Below are positions 47,462 through 56,703 of a stretch of 64,000 bases of DNA, one piece after another. A program made the translations under genes and the position numbers. The DNA is from Lysinibacillus sp. PLM2 (lineage in GTDB: Bacteria > Bacillota > Bacilli > Bacillales_A > Planococcaceae), in assembly GCA_023168345.1 (NCBI GenBank), contig AP025689.1, forward strand, positions 1,424,001 to 1,488,000, given 5' to 3'. Every line of letters begins with the position of its first letter. The stretch's first letter is position 1. A model generated the notes under the pieces. The model did not search any database and was not told the origin of the DNA. It was given only the letters and a program-made list of their open reading frames with translations.

Positions 47462-49126
47462 ATGCGCGGAACAACAAGAAAAAGACTTGGAGATTTACTC
47501 GTAGAATCAGGTGTAGTTACTTCAGAGCAAATTGATTATGCGTTAGAAAATAAAAGTCAGGGAGAGAAATTAGGAGACTTTCTCATTCGTGAAAACTTTA
47601 TTACAGAGCAGCAACTAATTGAAGTATTAGAATTTCAATTAGGTGTACCACATATCAATTTAAATCAATTTACCATCGATCCTGAATTGTTGCAGTTAGT
47701 TCCAGGAGAGCTTGCAAAACGAGCAATGATCATGCCGATACGACGAGATAAAAACAAATTATTTATCGCTATGGCAGATCCAATGGATTACTTCGCTATT
47801 GAAGAAGTTCGAATGGCTACAGGATGTCAAATTGAGACAAGCATTGCAGCGAAAGATGATTTATATAGAACGATTACAAAATACTATGACTTGCAAGAAT
47901 CAATGGAAGCAGCACTTACAGATTTAGGTGTTGAAACGACTGAAGCTCAGCAAGAAATTACCGATGAAGATTCACCGATTGTCCGACTAGTAAATCAAAT
48001 TATCGCAAACGGTGTTGCCCAACGTGCCAGTGACATTCATTTTGATCCACAAGAAACCGATTTTAGAGTACGTTACCGTGTCGATGGTATATTGCGTACA
48101 GAGCGTTCTTTACCGAAACATATGCAAAATATGATTACAGCCCGTATTAAAATTATGGGGAATTTGAATATAACTGAGAACCGTGTTCCACAGGATGGTC
48201 GTATTAAAACGAATATTAATTTTAAACCGGTTGATATTCGTTTATCTACGTTACCAACTGTATTTGGGGAAAAAATAGTGATGCGTATTCTTGACTTAAG
48301 TAATGCTTTAAATGATGTTTCGAAATTGGGCTTTACGAAAGCAAATGAGGATATGTTTCGCAGGATGATTGCTCATCCTAACGGGATTGTGTTAATTACA
48401 GGTCCAACTGGTTCAGGTAAATCTTCGACATTATATGCAGCTTTGAACAATTTAAATGAAGAGGGTGTCAATATTATCACAGTTGAAGACCCTGTTGAAT
48501 ATCAGCTTGAAGGAATTAATCAGATTCAAGTAAAAGAAGAAGTAGGACTTACCTTTGCAACAGGACTACGTTCCATTCTACGCCAAGACCCAGATATCGT
48601 AATGATCGGGGAAATTCGAGACTTAGAAACAGCGGAGATTGCTGTGCGTGCCTCTTTAACCGGTCACTTAGTTTTAAGTACATTGCATACAAATAATGCA
48701 GTTGAATCGATTTCGAGGTTGAAGGATATGGGGATTGAACCATTCTTAATCTCATCTTCATTAATTGGGATTATGGCACAACGATTAGTGCGAAGGGTTT
48801 GTCGAGATTGTGCAAAAACAGTTCCAGCTACAGACCGAGAAAAAGAAATTTTTGCAGAAGCGGGCATGAATATTGAGACGGTACAAAGAGGTCGAGGATG
48901 CCCGGCTTGCAATAACACTGGGTATAGAGGTCGACTTGCAATACATGAAATTTTACCAGTTGATCGAGTAATTAAAGATCACATCTTACAAAGAAGCACA
49001 ATATCTGTGATTAAAGATTATATGAAGCAAAAAGGTATTCCTACATTGCTTGACGATGGATTAATAAAAGTAATCGAAGGTGCTACAACAACTGAAGAAG
49101 TATTACGAGTTGCAACATTTGATTAG
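47462..49126 (+). CDS. pilB: Type IV pilus assembly ATPase PilB
   Basis: 554 aa. Two N-terminal MshEN/GspE_N modules (RLGDLLVESGVVT and KLGDFLIRENFIT), then the secretion ATPase with Walker A GPTGSGKSST, Asp box, Walker B (IVMIGEIRD) and His box (STLHTNNA). Four zinc cysteines in CRDC and CPAC. Powers pilus extension from the cytoplasmic face. Located 8 bp before pilT. A second type IV ATPase in the same operon distinguishes this from a com competence operon. Confidence 0.95.
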   Translation: MRGTTRKRLGDLLVESGVVTSEQIDYALENKSQGEKLGDFLIRENFITEQQLIEVLEFQLGVPHINLNQFTIDPELLQLVPGELAKRAMIMPIRRDKNKLFIAMADPMDYFAIEEVRMATGCQIETSIAAKDDLYRTITKYYDLQESMEAALTDLGVETTEAQQEITDEDSPIVRLVNQIIANGVAQRASDIHFDPQETDFRVRYRVDGILRTERSLPKHMQNMITARIKIMGNLNITENRVPQDGRIKTNINFKPVDIRLSTLPTVFGEKIVMRILDLSNALNDVSKLGFTKANEDMFRRMIAHPNGIVLITGPTGSGKSSTLYAALNNLNEEGVNIITVEDPVEYQLEGINQIQVKEEVGLTFATGLRSILRQDPDIVMIGEIRDLETAEIAVRASLTGHLVLSTLHTNNAVESISRLKDMGIEPFLISSSLIGIMAQRLVRRVCRDCAKTVPATDREKEIFAEAGMNIETVQRGRGCPACNNTGYRGRLAIHEILPVDRVIKDHILQRSTISVIKDYMKQKGIPTLLDDGLIKVIEGATTTEEVLRVATFD

Positions 49127-49134
49127 GAAGTGAA

Positions 49135-50184
49135 ATGATGAATAAATTTTCTATCGACGCCTTACTAAAAAGAGCATTTGAAGAAAAAGCTTCTGACCTA
49201 CACATTACAGTGGGGATTCCCCCTGTATATCGTATTAATGGTCGTTTGGAGCAGTATGGTGAAGTAATTATTGAACCATCTGATGTGAAGGAAATGGTAA
49301 AAGCAATTTTACCTAAACATAAAGTAGATGAGTATGAGGATAAAGGGGAAACCGACTTTAACTATTCATTAGAGGATATTTGTCGTTTCCGTGTCAATGC
49401 TTACCATCAAAGAAATGTTGGAGCTATCGCATTTCGTTTAATCCCTTCAAAAATACCGACAATTGAATCTTTAGGAATGCCAGAAGTGTTATATAATCTT
49501 GCGGAAAAGCCACAAGGATTAATTTTAGTTACTGGTCCAACTGGTTCAGGGAAATCGACTACTTTGGCTGCTATGTTGAATTACATTAATGAAACGAAGT
49601 CAAAACATATTATTACCCTGGAAGATCCGATTGAATATTTACACCATCATAAACAATCCGTTATAAACCAACGAGAAATTGGCGTTGATACAGGTGATTT
49701 TGCAAGTGGTTTACGCGCTTCACTACGACAAGACCCTGATGTTATTTTAGTCGGTGAGATGCGTGATTTAGAAACTATCTCTACAGCTATTACTGCTGCT
49801 GAAACTGGACACTTAGTGTTTGCGACATTGCATACTTCGAGTGCACCAACAACCATCGACCGTATTATTGACGTTTTTCCTCCGCATCAACAAGGTCAAA
49901 TTCGTATTCAGTTAGCAAATGTAATTCAGGGGATTATTTCACAAAGACTTTTTGTAAGAAAAGATGAGAAAGGACGAATTGCAGCTACGGAAATTATGGT
50001 TGCGGTACCTGCTGTAACGAACCTAATCCGAAATGAAAAGATTCATCAAATCCCAAGTGTTATGCAAACGAGTAGAGCTTTAGGTATGCATACATTACAG
50101 GCTTCACTTCAAGATTTAGTATCGAGAGGAAAAGTTTCATTAGAGGAAGCAAGACCCTATTTGAACGTTGGTGAATATAGTTGA
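49135..50184 (+). CDS. pilT: Type IV pilus retraction ATPase PilT
   Basis: 349 aa. EKASDLHITVGIPPVYRING, Walker A GPTGSGKSTT, DPDVILVGEMRD and AAETGHLVFATLHTSSA are PilT-specific. The AIRNLIRE-like C-terminal motif appears as VTNLIRNEK. Depolymerises the pilus for twitching or DNA uptake. Two tandem ATG codons at 49135 and 49138. Overlaps pilC by 4 bp (TTGA). Confidence 0.95.
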   Translation: MMNKFSIDALLKRAFEEKASDLHITVGIPPVYRINGRLEQYGEVIIEPSDVKEMVKAILPKHKVDEYEDKGETDFNYSLEDICRFRVNAYHQRNVGAIAFRLIPSKIPTIESLGMPEVLYNLAEKPQGLILVTGPTGSGKSTTLAAMLNYINETKSKHIITLEDPIEYLHHHKQSVINQREIGVDTGDFASGLRASLRQDPDVILVGEMRDLETISTAITAAETGHLVFATLHTSSAPTTIDRIIDVFPPHQQGQIRIQLANVIQGIISQRLFVRKDEKGRIAATEIMVAVPAVTNLIRNEKIHQIPSVMQTSRALGMHTLQASLQDLVSRGKVSLEEARPYLNVGEYS

Positions 50185-51389
50185 CCGTTTACAAATATAT
50201 AGGCCGAACGAAAACGGGCGCACCAGCAAAAGGTACAATCGATGCAGCAAATAAAAATGCTGCCATTACTAAACTTCGTGAAAAAGGCATAAATCCACGT
50301 GAGCTGACTGAATCTAAAAGTATTTTGCATATGGAATTAAGCCTAGGTGGTGCAAAAGTTAAAAATGAAGATTTTGTTATTTACTGCCGCCAATTTGCAA
50401 CACTAATTCGTGCAGGGGTTTCCATTGTTGAGGCAACAAACATACTAGCACGCCAATCGACAAGTAAGCCGCTAAAAAAGGCGTTAGACCAAATTGAGGA
50501 TGACATTCGAACAGGGTTACCTTTTTCAGAAGCAACATTAAAGCATCCAAAGGTATTTCCTGCATTATTTACCAACATGATGCGTTCAGGCGAAGCAACT
50601 GGTAATATTGACGAAACATTGGAACGTTTAGCGAATACCTTTGAGAAGCAATATAACCTTAAGAAAAAAATACAATCAACATTAACTTATCCAGCCGTAT
50701 TACTAGTTATAACAATCTTTGTTGTATTTTTCTTATTAATTTTCATCGTACCAACATTTGTTTCAACTTTTGAAGAGATGGATGCGGAGTTACCATGGAT
50801 TACTGTTTTTACAGTAGGATTAAGTAAATGGTTACAAAGTTTTTGGTGGTTGGTAATTGGTATCGTATTAATAGTGGGAGTTGTCTTTCGATTCCTTTAT
50901 AAAAGTAATAAAGATTTTAACTATGGAGTTCATTATGCAGTATTAAGAATGCCTATTTTTGGACAACTTCTTCAAAAATCAGTAATTGCACGGTTAATGA
51001 GGACACTTTCTTCCTTATTTAGTAGTGCTGTACCGATTCTACAAGCTTTAACAATTTCACATAAAGTTGTAGGTAATCCAGTAATTGGGAAAGTGGTATT
51101 GGAAGCTCGAGCAAGTCTTGAAAAAGGAAGTTCTTTAACAGAACCATTAGAAAAAAGCTGGCTATTTCCTCCGTTAGTTACTTCCATGACTTCCATTGGT
51201 GAGTCAACGGGTTCTTTGGATTACATGTTAGAAAAAATTGCGGATTTCTATGAGGCAGAGGTAGATCGCGCGGTTGATACAATAAAGTCTTTAATTGAGC
51301 CGATGATGATTTTGTTTTTAGCCGTCATTGTAGGGTTCATCGTAGCAGCTATTATGATGCCGATGTTTAGTTTGTACGAACAAATATAG
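50181..51389 (+). CDS. pilC: Type IV pilus inner-membrane platform protein PilC
   Basis: 402 aa. Two T2SSF domains: FCRQFATLIRAG-like (here YCRQFATLIRAGVSIVEA) in the first half and LMRTLSSLFSSAVPILQAL in the second, each followed by a membrane helix, with a last helix near the end. Contacts PilB/PilT and threads pilin subunits. TTG start embedded in the pilT stop. Confidence 0.94.
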   Translation: MTVYKYIGRTKTGAPAKGTIDAANKNAAITKLREKGINPRELTESKSILHMELSLGGAKVKNEDFVIYCRQFATLIRAGVSIVEATNILARQSTSKPLKKALDQIEDDIRTGLPFSEATLKHPKVFPALFTNMMRSGEATGNIDETLERLANTFEKQYNLKKKIQSTLTYPAVLLVITIFVVFFLLIFIVPTFVSTFEEMDAELPWITVFTVGLSKWLQSFWWLVIGIVLIVGVVFRFLYKSNKDFNYGVHYAVLRMPIFGQLLQKSVIARLMRTLSSLFSSAVPILQALTISHKVVGNPVIGKVVLEARASLEKGSSLTEPLEKSWLFPPLVTSMTSIGESTGSLDYMLEKIADFYEAEVDRAVDTIKSLIEPMMILFLAVIVGFIVAAIMMPMFSLYEQI

Positions 51390-51495
51390 ATGTTTCCGAT
51401 TGCTGAGGGTGTTTTGCTGGGAGGTGAATAAATTGCAACAAACGCCCATGCAAAAACAATTATTAGAAATAGAGAATAATTTGGGAGGATTTACA

Positions 51496-51936
51496 ATGAA
51501 AAAATTTTTAAAGCAATTATTTAAAAAACGTCTTAATAATGAAAAAGGTTTAACTTTGATTGAATTATTGGCTGTTATCGTTATTTTAGCTATTATTGCA
51601 GCGATTGCTGTACCTGCGATTGGGAATATTATAAATAATTCAAGGGATAAAGCTATAATAGCAGAAGCTTCAAATATTTTAGCTGCTGCAAAACTTGCAC
51701 ATATTGATAATGCTTGTACAACTTCTGGAACAACAACAACGTGTAGTAACGAAGATATAAATGAATATTTAGATGGACTCAACCTAACAAATACTAGTGA
51801 TCAAGCCGTTTTAAATGATGGAACTTGGAGCATTACGTATAGTGGCTTTGAAGAAATTCAAGATACGACAACATATAATATAGGTGAGGATAACACTGTA
51901 ACTGAAACCGAATTAACAGGATATCTTGAGGAATAA
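51496..51936 (+). CDS. pilA: Major type IV pilin PilA
   Basis: 146 aa from the ATG at 51496, 7 bp after GGGAGG. Leader MKKFLKQLFKKRLNNEKG, cut at G|L, then LTLIELLAVIVILAIIAAIA with Glu +5. A Cys pair (ACTTSGTTTTCS) may form a small disulfide loop. An in-frame TTG at 51433 has its own good GGGAGGTG, so a form with a 21-residue longer leader is possible. Followed by a large hairpin that may set the pilin level above that of pilMNO. Confidence 0.93.
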   Translation: MKKFLKQLFKKRLNNEKGLTLIELLAVIVILAIIAAIAVPAIGNIINNSRDKAIIAEASNILAAAKLAHIDNACTTSGTTTTCSNEDINEYLDGLNLTNTSDQAVLNDGTWSITYSGFEEIQDTTTYNIGEDNTVTETELTGYLEE

Positions 51937-51938
51937 TT

Positions 51939-51987
51939 GATTTATCATAACCCTTCAAACAATAGTTTGAAGGGTAATTGATAAATC
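51939..51987 (+). promoter_or_regulatory. Large hairpin between pilA and pilM
   Basis: ACCCTTCAAAC-AATA-GTTTGAAGGGT, extended outside a small internal loop by GATTTATCA / TGATAAATC, giving about 20 paired bases. No T run, so more likely an mRNA-stabilising or processing element than a terminator. Confidence 0.75.
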
Positions 51988-52032
51988 AAATATACTTTTT
52001 ATTTTAAATGTAAAAATAAAGGAGCCCTGCAC

Positions 52033-53004
52033 ATGTTCAAAACAAATAAGAAACAATCCCATGTATCTATAGAATTAAATGATTATGTGCTTCGAGCGAT
52101 TGTGATGAAGGGCCCATCGATTGAGCAAGCGAGCTTATTTGAAATGGTACTGCCTCAAGGTTTAATTGAAGAAGCATCTATAAAAGATGAAATGGAGCTA
52201 TTTAATATATTTAAGGCAAACGTATCTGCTTTGGGAGGGAAACACCAAAGTGTCCGTTTTTTTGTACCTGACCCAATCATACTTTTAAAATCCTTCGATC
52301 ACCCTAAAGAAGTTGTAGGTGATAAACTAAAAGAGTTTGTTCAAATGGAAATAGGTCGTTCCATTCATTTACCATTTCAGGAACCTTTAATTGATGTCTA
52401 TGACTCAAATCCCGGAGATGGACAAGCGATGCTTTTTGCAGCTGCACCTGAAGAAGTACATAAAATTACAAATTTATTATTGGATATTGACTTAGATCCA
52501 GAAGTTGCAGATATTCGAGCTTTATGTAATTTGCGATTCCTTGAAATGATAAATGCTATAGAACCTAATAAAACGTATTTACTAGCCAATTGGTTAGTAA
52601 ATGAATTATCCATTTGTATATATTCTGATGGCCAAGTGGATTTTTTACGTTATCAACCTATTGAAACAGACCTATCGTTATGGTTAGGAAGTCGTACTGA
52701 ATCAGGTGTTGAATTTAGTTTTTCTGGTGATGTTGAAGAGTATCGCATGACATTAGCAGACCAAGTACTAGAATTAGATCGTATTATGAACTTCTTTCGA
52801 TTTTCTTTATACAAAGGAGAAAAATCTGTAGATGAAATTATAGTAATGGGTGATAATCCATTTTTAGAACAAATCCAGCAGTTGTTACAGGAGAATTTGC
52901 CATTGCCTGTGAATGTTGTTAATGATCACGTAGTAAATGAACATTTCCCAGGCTATAAAGCGAAGCATACTTCCTTATTAGGCCTTGCATTAAAGGTGGT
53001 TTAA
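52033..53004 (+). CDS. pilM: Type IV pilus biogenesis protein PilM
   Basis: 323 aa. Actin-like ATPase fold protein of the inner-membrane alignment complex. HVSIELNDYVLRAIVMKGP is the first phosphate loop, and VDEIIVMGDNPFLEQIQQLL the adenosine-site region. It binds the N-terminal tail of PilN, the next gene (6 bp away). Shorter and more divergent than the Gram-negative protein. Confidence 0.86.
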   Translation: MFKTNKKQSHVSIELNDYVLRAIVMKGPSIEQASLFEMVLPQGLIEEASIKDEMELFNIFKANVSALGGKHQSVRFFVPDPIILLKSFDHPKEVVGDKLKEFVQMEIGRSIHLPFQEPLIDVYDSNPGDGQAMLFAAAPEEVHKITNLLLDIDLDPEVADIRALCNLRFLEMINAIEPNKTYLLANWLVNELSICIYSDGQVDFLRYQPIETDLSLWLGSRTESGVEFSFSGDVEEYRMTLADQVLELDRIMNFFRFSLYKGEKSVDEIIVMGDNPFLEQIQQLLQENLPLPVNVVNDHVVNEHFPGYKAKHTSLLGLALKVV

Positions 53005-53009
53005 AATAG

Positions 53010-53597
53010 ATGATTCCAGATATAAACCTGATACCGAAACTTGAAAAGCAACAAACTACACCATTGTGGATTTATATTATGGTAGGAATTATTTCTGTGC
53101 TTGCCCTTGCCATTTTATCTTGGCAGTATTTTAGCGCAACTGGAGCCGTTTCCTCATTAGAGTCTGAAGAAGAGATTTTACAGCAACAACGAGATCAGTT
53201 ACAGGCAAAATTAACTGAATTAAATTCTACCCAACAAGGTTCTATTGAAGAAACGATTGAATATGTGGATATGATCTCTTATCCAGTTCTACCTTTAATT
53301 ACTGAAATTGAAGCATTGCAACCAAGCAGCGCATACTTACGCGAGTATTCCTTTGGTGTCGAAAGTGTTACGATTACGGTTGATTTTGAAACATTAAATG
53401 ATGTATCGGATTATGTATCTCGTTTATCAAATAGTCCTTATTTTGCAGATATTCAATTATCTGAGGTTACGCAATTTGATTTAAGTAATGATGGAACAGC
53501 AGAAGGTACAGAAAACTTCAATGTGATTCCAAGACATACGTCGAATCTAACGTTGTTTATTGATCAAATATATTTAGCTACGGGAGGTGTCCAATAA
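53010..53597 (+). CDS. pilN: Type IV pilus assembly protein PilN
   Basis: 195 aa. Starts with INLIPK, the conserved PilM-docking motif, then one membrane helix (about 20-42), a coiled coil (SLESEEEILQQQRDQLQAKL) and a ferredoxin-like outer domain. Partner of PilM and PilO. Overlaps pilO by one base (TAATG). Confidence 0.88.
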   Translation: MIPDINLIPKLEKQQTTPLWIYIMVGIISVLALAILSWQYFSATGAVSSLESEEEILQQQRDQLQAKLTELNSTQQGSIEETIEYVDMISYPVLPLITEIEALQPSSAYLREYSFGVESVTITVDFETLNDVSDYVSRLSNSPYFADIQLSEVTQFDLSNDGTAEGTENFNVIPRHTSNLTLFIDQIYLATGGVQ

Positions 53598-54343
53598 TGA
53601 AAATCTCCAGTGGTAAAAATACACAAACGATTCTACTTATAGCATTGATTGCGGCATTAATTTTTGCTGTTTATTACTATGTAGTATTGCCAAAACAAAG
53701 TGAAGCCGATGCATTAAATCGTTCTGTAAACGATCTTAAACACCAAATATCAACATTACAATCTTCAATCGCACAAATAGAAACGGATCGAGCAAAAAAT
53801 ACGCCTAATATATACGGGCTTCGAAAAAAAGTCCCAGAGACACGTGAAGTAGACGAACTACTACTAAATATTGAAGAAATCGAATATGTAACAAATTCTT
53901 TCGTATCATCGATTGCATTCAATAATTATGATTCTCCAGCAGCAGATGCAGGAATTGGAATCACTGTACCGGAAGGTGAACAAGCTCCGGAGGATGGTAC
54001 TGTAGACCCAAATGTTAATAATCCAACAGCTACAAATACCGAAAATACTGGAACCCCAAATACTGAAGGGGAACCAGTGGATGAAACGGCACCGGAGAAC
54101 TCTAGTTTAGCTGGGACATTACCTCCAGAATTGAAATTGATTTCCTTTAGTCTTCAAGTAGAGTCTCCTGATTATGCACGATTGCTTCGATTCATCGATG
54201 AAATTGAAAATTTGGAACGCATTATGCATGTGGATTCTATAAGCTTTTCTTTGCCTGGTGAAGAGGTAGAGTTCATGGAAGAAGAACCGGAGTCTGTTTC
54301 CGCATCTATTCAAGTAACCACTTTTTATTATGAAGGGAAATAA
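53597..54343 (+). CDS. pilO: Type IV pilus assembly protein PilO
   Basis: 248 aa. One membrane helix (about 12-30), coiled coil (about 38-62), then an outer domain interrupted by a long Thr/Asn/Pro/Glu-rich insert (about 125-170) and ending in the PilO-like beta segment (LKLISFSLQVESPDYARLL). Forms the alignment complex with PilM and PilN. The acidic insert is unusual. PilP and PilQ are absent, as expected without an outer membrane. Confidence 0.83.
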   Translation: MKISSGKNTQTILLIALIAALIFAVYYYVVLPKQSEADALNRSVNDLKHQISTLQSSIAQIETDRAKNTPNIYGLRKKVPETREVDELLLNIEEIEYVTNSFVSSIAFNNYDSPAADAGIGITVPEGEQAPEDGTVDPNVNNPTATNTENTGTPNTEGEPVDETAPENSSLAGTLPPELKLISFSLQVESPDYARLLRFIDEIENLERIMHVDSISFSLPGEEVEFMEEEPESVSASIQVTTFYYEGK

Positions 54344-54426
54344 AAGGGTTTTTGACAATCTTAAACAAAAACATTTATACTAGTGAATAGCTGATTTTTT
54401 CGGTATGAGGTTAGGAGTTGGATTTA

Positions 54427-55179
54427 TTGGAATATGTAATTACTATATTTGCATTCCTTTTTGGGATGATTTTTGGTTCGTTTTTCAACGTTGTTGGATT
54501 ACGAGTGCCTTTAAAAATGTCGATAGCGTACCCGGCTTCACATTGCACAAAATGTATGCATCGTTTATCTGCTCTTGACCTAATACCGATTTTTTCATAT
54601 GTATTTTTAAAAGGGAAATGCCGTTACTGTGGTGAAAGGGTATCACCTATCTATATGATAACGGAAATTGCCACTGGTTTACTATTTGCACTAGCTTATT
54701 GGGAATTACGCTTTACACCGGAGTTAATAGTAGGTTTACTATTTATTTCGCTACTTGCAATAATTATAGTTTCGGATATTGCGTACATGATTATTCCTGA
54801 TAAAGTGTTATTATTCTTTTTACCATTACTAGCTTTAGGGAGATTTTTTGCCCACACTGAACCTTGGTGGGACAGTTTACTCGGTCCTGTTGTTGGGTTT
54901 ACCGTTTTATTTTTAGTAGCTCTACTGTCAAAAGGCGGTATGGGTGGGGGAGATATAAAGTTATTCTTCCTTATAGGTCTCGCATTAGGAACAATCGGTA
55001 CATTAGTCACCTTGTTCTTTGCTTCTGTTATCGGCTTAATTGTTGGTTTTGCCTTTTTAAAGATACGTGGTAAAGACAAGAAGACGCCGATTCCATTTGG
55101 CCCATCCATAGCCATCGCAGCACTAGTCGTTTATTTTTACGGTGATCAAATTATAGAGTGGTACATAAGTATTCTTTAA
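54427..55179 (+). CDS. pilD: Prepilin peptidase / N-methyltransferase PilD
   Basis: About 250 aa from the TTG at 54427, 9 bp after AGGAG; a TTG at 54418 abuts that site. Bifunctional A24 aspartic protease: N-terminal domain with two zinc CxxC pairs (CTKC, CRYC), then the two catalytic Asp in IIVSDIAYMIIPDK and GGGDIK. About seven membrane helices. Cuts and methylates PilA and the three minor prepilins. Last gene of the operon. Confidence 0.93.
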   Translation: MEYVITIFAFLFGMIFGSFFNVVGLRVPLKMSIAYPASHCTKCMHRLSALDLIPIFSYVFLKGKCRYCGERVSPIYMITEIATGLLFALAYWELRFTPELIVGLLFISLLAIIIVSDIAYMIIPDKVLLFFLPLLALGRFFAHTEPWWDSLLGPVVGFTVLFLVALLSKGGMGGGDIKLFFLIGLALGTIGTLVTLFFASVIGLIVGFAFLKIRGKDKKTPIPFGPSIAIAALVVYFYGDQIIEWYISIL

Positions 55180-55199
55180 TTTTTAATATCATATACTCC

Positions 55200-55229
55200 A
55201 AGTCTAACGGATTTCGTTAGGCTTTTTTT
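55200..55229 (+). terminator. Terminator of the pilus operon
   Basis: AGTCTAACG / CGTTAGGCT stem with one G-U pair and a run of seven T. Left border of array 2. Confidence 0.9.
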
Positions 55230-55328
55230 ATTATGTTCGTTGATTGTCATGTGTGGATGATACTTTTGGTGAAATAGGCTAGAGAAAACATTTTGATGAA
55301 AATTCAGAGAAGAGGAACTATGGGATAT

Positions 55329-56368
55329 GAAAGTGCCTCAATGAAATTGAAACTTGGAGCAAAGTGGAACATTTGAAGAAGAAAGTGCCCGAATGGAATT
55401 GGTGATTAGAGGAAAAGTGAACTTTGAGAGATGAAAGTGCCCGAATGGAAATGGTACTCGGAGGAAAAGGGAACTTTGGGAGCTGAAAGTGCCCGAATGG
55501 AAATGGCAATCGGAGGAAAAGGGAACTTTGGGAGCTGAAAGTGCCGGAATGAAAGTGGAAATCGCTGCAAAGTGGAACTTTCGAAGAAGAAAGTGCCCAA
55601 ATGGAAATGGCAATCGGAAGAAAAGGGAACTTTGGGAGCTGAAAGTGCCCAAATGAAATTGAAACTTGGAGCAAAGTGGAACTTTCGAAGAAGAAAGTGC
55701 CCAAATGGAAATGGTAATTGGAGGAAAAGGGAATTTTGGGATATGAAAGTGCCTCAATGAAATTGAAACTTGGAGCAAAGTGGAACTTTCGAAGAAGAAA
55801 GTGCCCAAATGGAATTGACGATCGGAGGAAACGGGAACTTTGGGAGCTGAAAGTGCCCGAATGGAAATGGTACTCAGAGGAAAAGGGAACTTTGGGAGAT
55901 GAAAGTGCCCGAATGGAATTGAAACTTGGACCAAAAGGGAACTTTCGAAGAAGAAAGTTCCCAAATGGAAATGGTAATCGGAGGAAAAGGGAACTTTGGG
56001 AGCTGAAAGTGCCCGAATGGAATTGAAACTTGGAGCAAAGAGGAACTTTCGAAGAAGAAAGTGCCCAAATGGAAATGGTAATTGGAGGAAAAGGGAACTT
56101 TCGGAGCTGAAAGTGCCCGAATGGAATTGAAACTTGGACCAAAAGGGAACTTTCGAAAAAGAAAGTTCCCAAATGGAACTGACGATAGGAGGAAAAGGGA
56201 ACTTTGGGAGCTGAAAGTGCCGGAATGAAAGTGGAAATCGCTGCAAAGTGGAACTTTCGAATAAGAAAGTGCCCAAATGAAAATGACAATCGGAGGAAAA
56301 GGGAACTTTGGGAGCTGAAAGTGCCCGAATGAAAATGGAAATCGCTGCAAAGAGGAACTTTCAAAGAA
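55329..56368. repeat. Tandem array 2: 20 units of the 52-bp repeat family
   Basis: Units begin with GAAAGTGCC at 55329, 55381, 55433 and on every 52 bp, 20 in all. Same family as array 1: shared core GAAAGTGCCC(A/G)AATGGAA and GGGAACTTT. Two unit types largely alternate: one with GAAACTTGGAGCAAAG and a CGAAGAA junction, one with AATCGGAGGAAAAG and a GGGAGCT junction, giving a 104-bp higher-order unit over much of the array. Degenerate units flank it (about 55277-55328 and 56369-56470). The long frames here are not genes. Confidence 0.96.
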
Positions 56369-56659
56369 GATAATACCCCAAAAAAATGAAGAATCTTCGC
56401 AAAAGGGAACATAAAGACGATGAATATGCCAACATGCATTTAAAAATCAGAGAAGATAGGCAATTTAACAAAATAAACTATCTTAATAGGCTATACATGT
56501 GGATATTCACCCTATAACACCCACGGGAAGGTGTACAATGCTTGATATAAAAACCACAGATAAGAATGAGTTTATCAAGGAGCATAGCGATACGTTAAGT
56601 CACTCATTATAGGAATTGAAAATTTGACATATTAATTAGTGTTATTAACTATTCAATAC

Positions 56660-56703
56660 AAATGAACAACCTTCGTGGTAAATTCTACGAAGGTTGTTCA
56701 TTT
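56660..56703. terminator. 17-bp hairpin at the end of the lipoprotein gene
   Basis: AAATGAACAACCTTCGT / ACGAAGGTTGTTCATTT, perfect 17-bp stem with a 10-nt loop, overlapping the stop codon of the leftward gene. No long T run. Right border of array 2. Confidence 0.7.

Noticed and set aside
51400-51495. Separate small gene before pilA
   Set aside because: The frame is continuous with pilA and no stop separates them; treated as an alternative start.
55318-56439. Long ORFs (up to 373 codons) in the second repeat array
   Set aside because: Same artefact as in array 1.
56538-56612. 24-codon ORF with AAGGTG upstream
   Set aside because: Too short, no recognisable peptide and no conservation evidence available.
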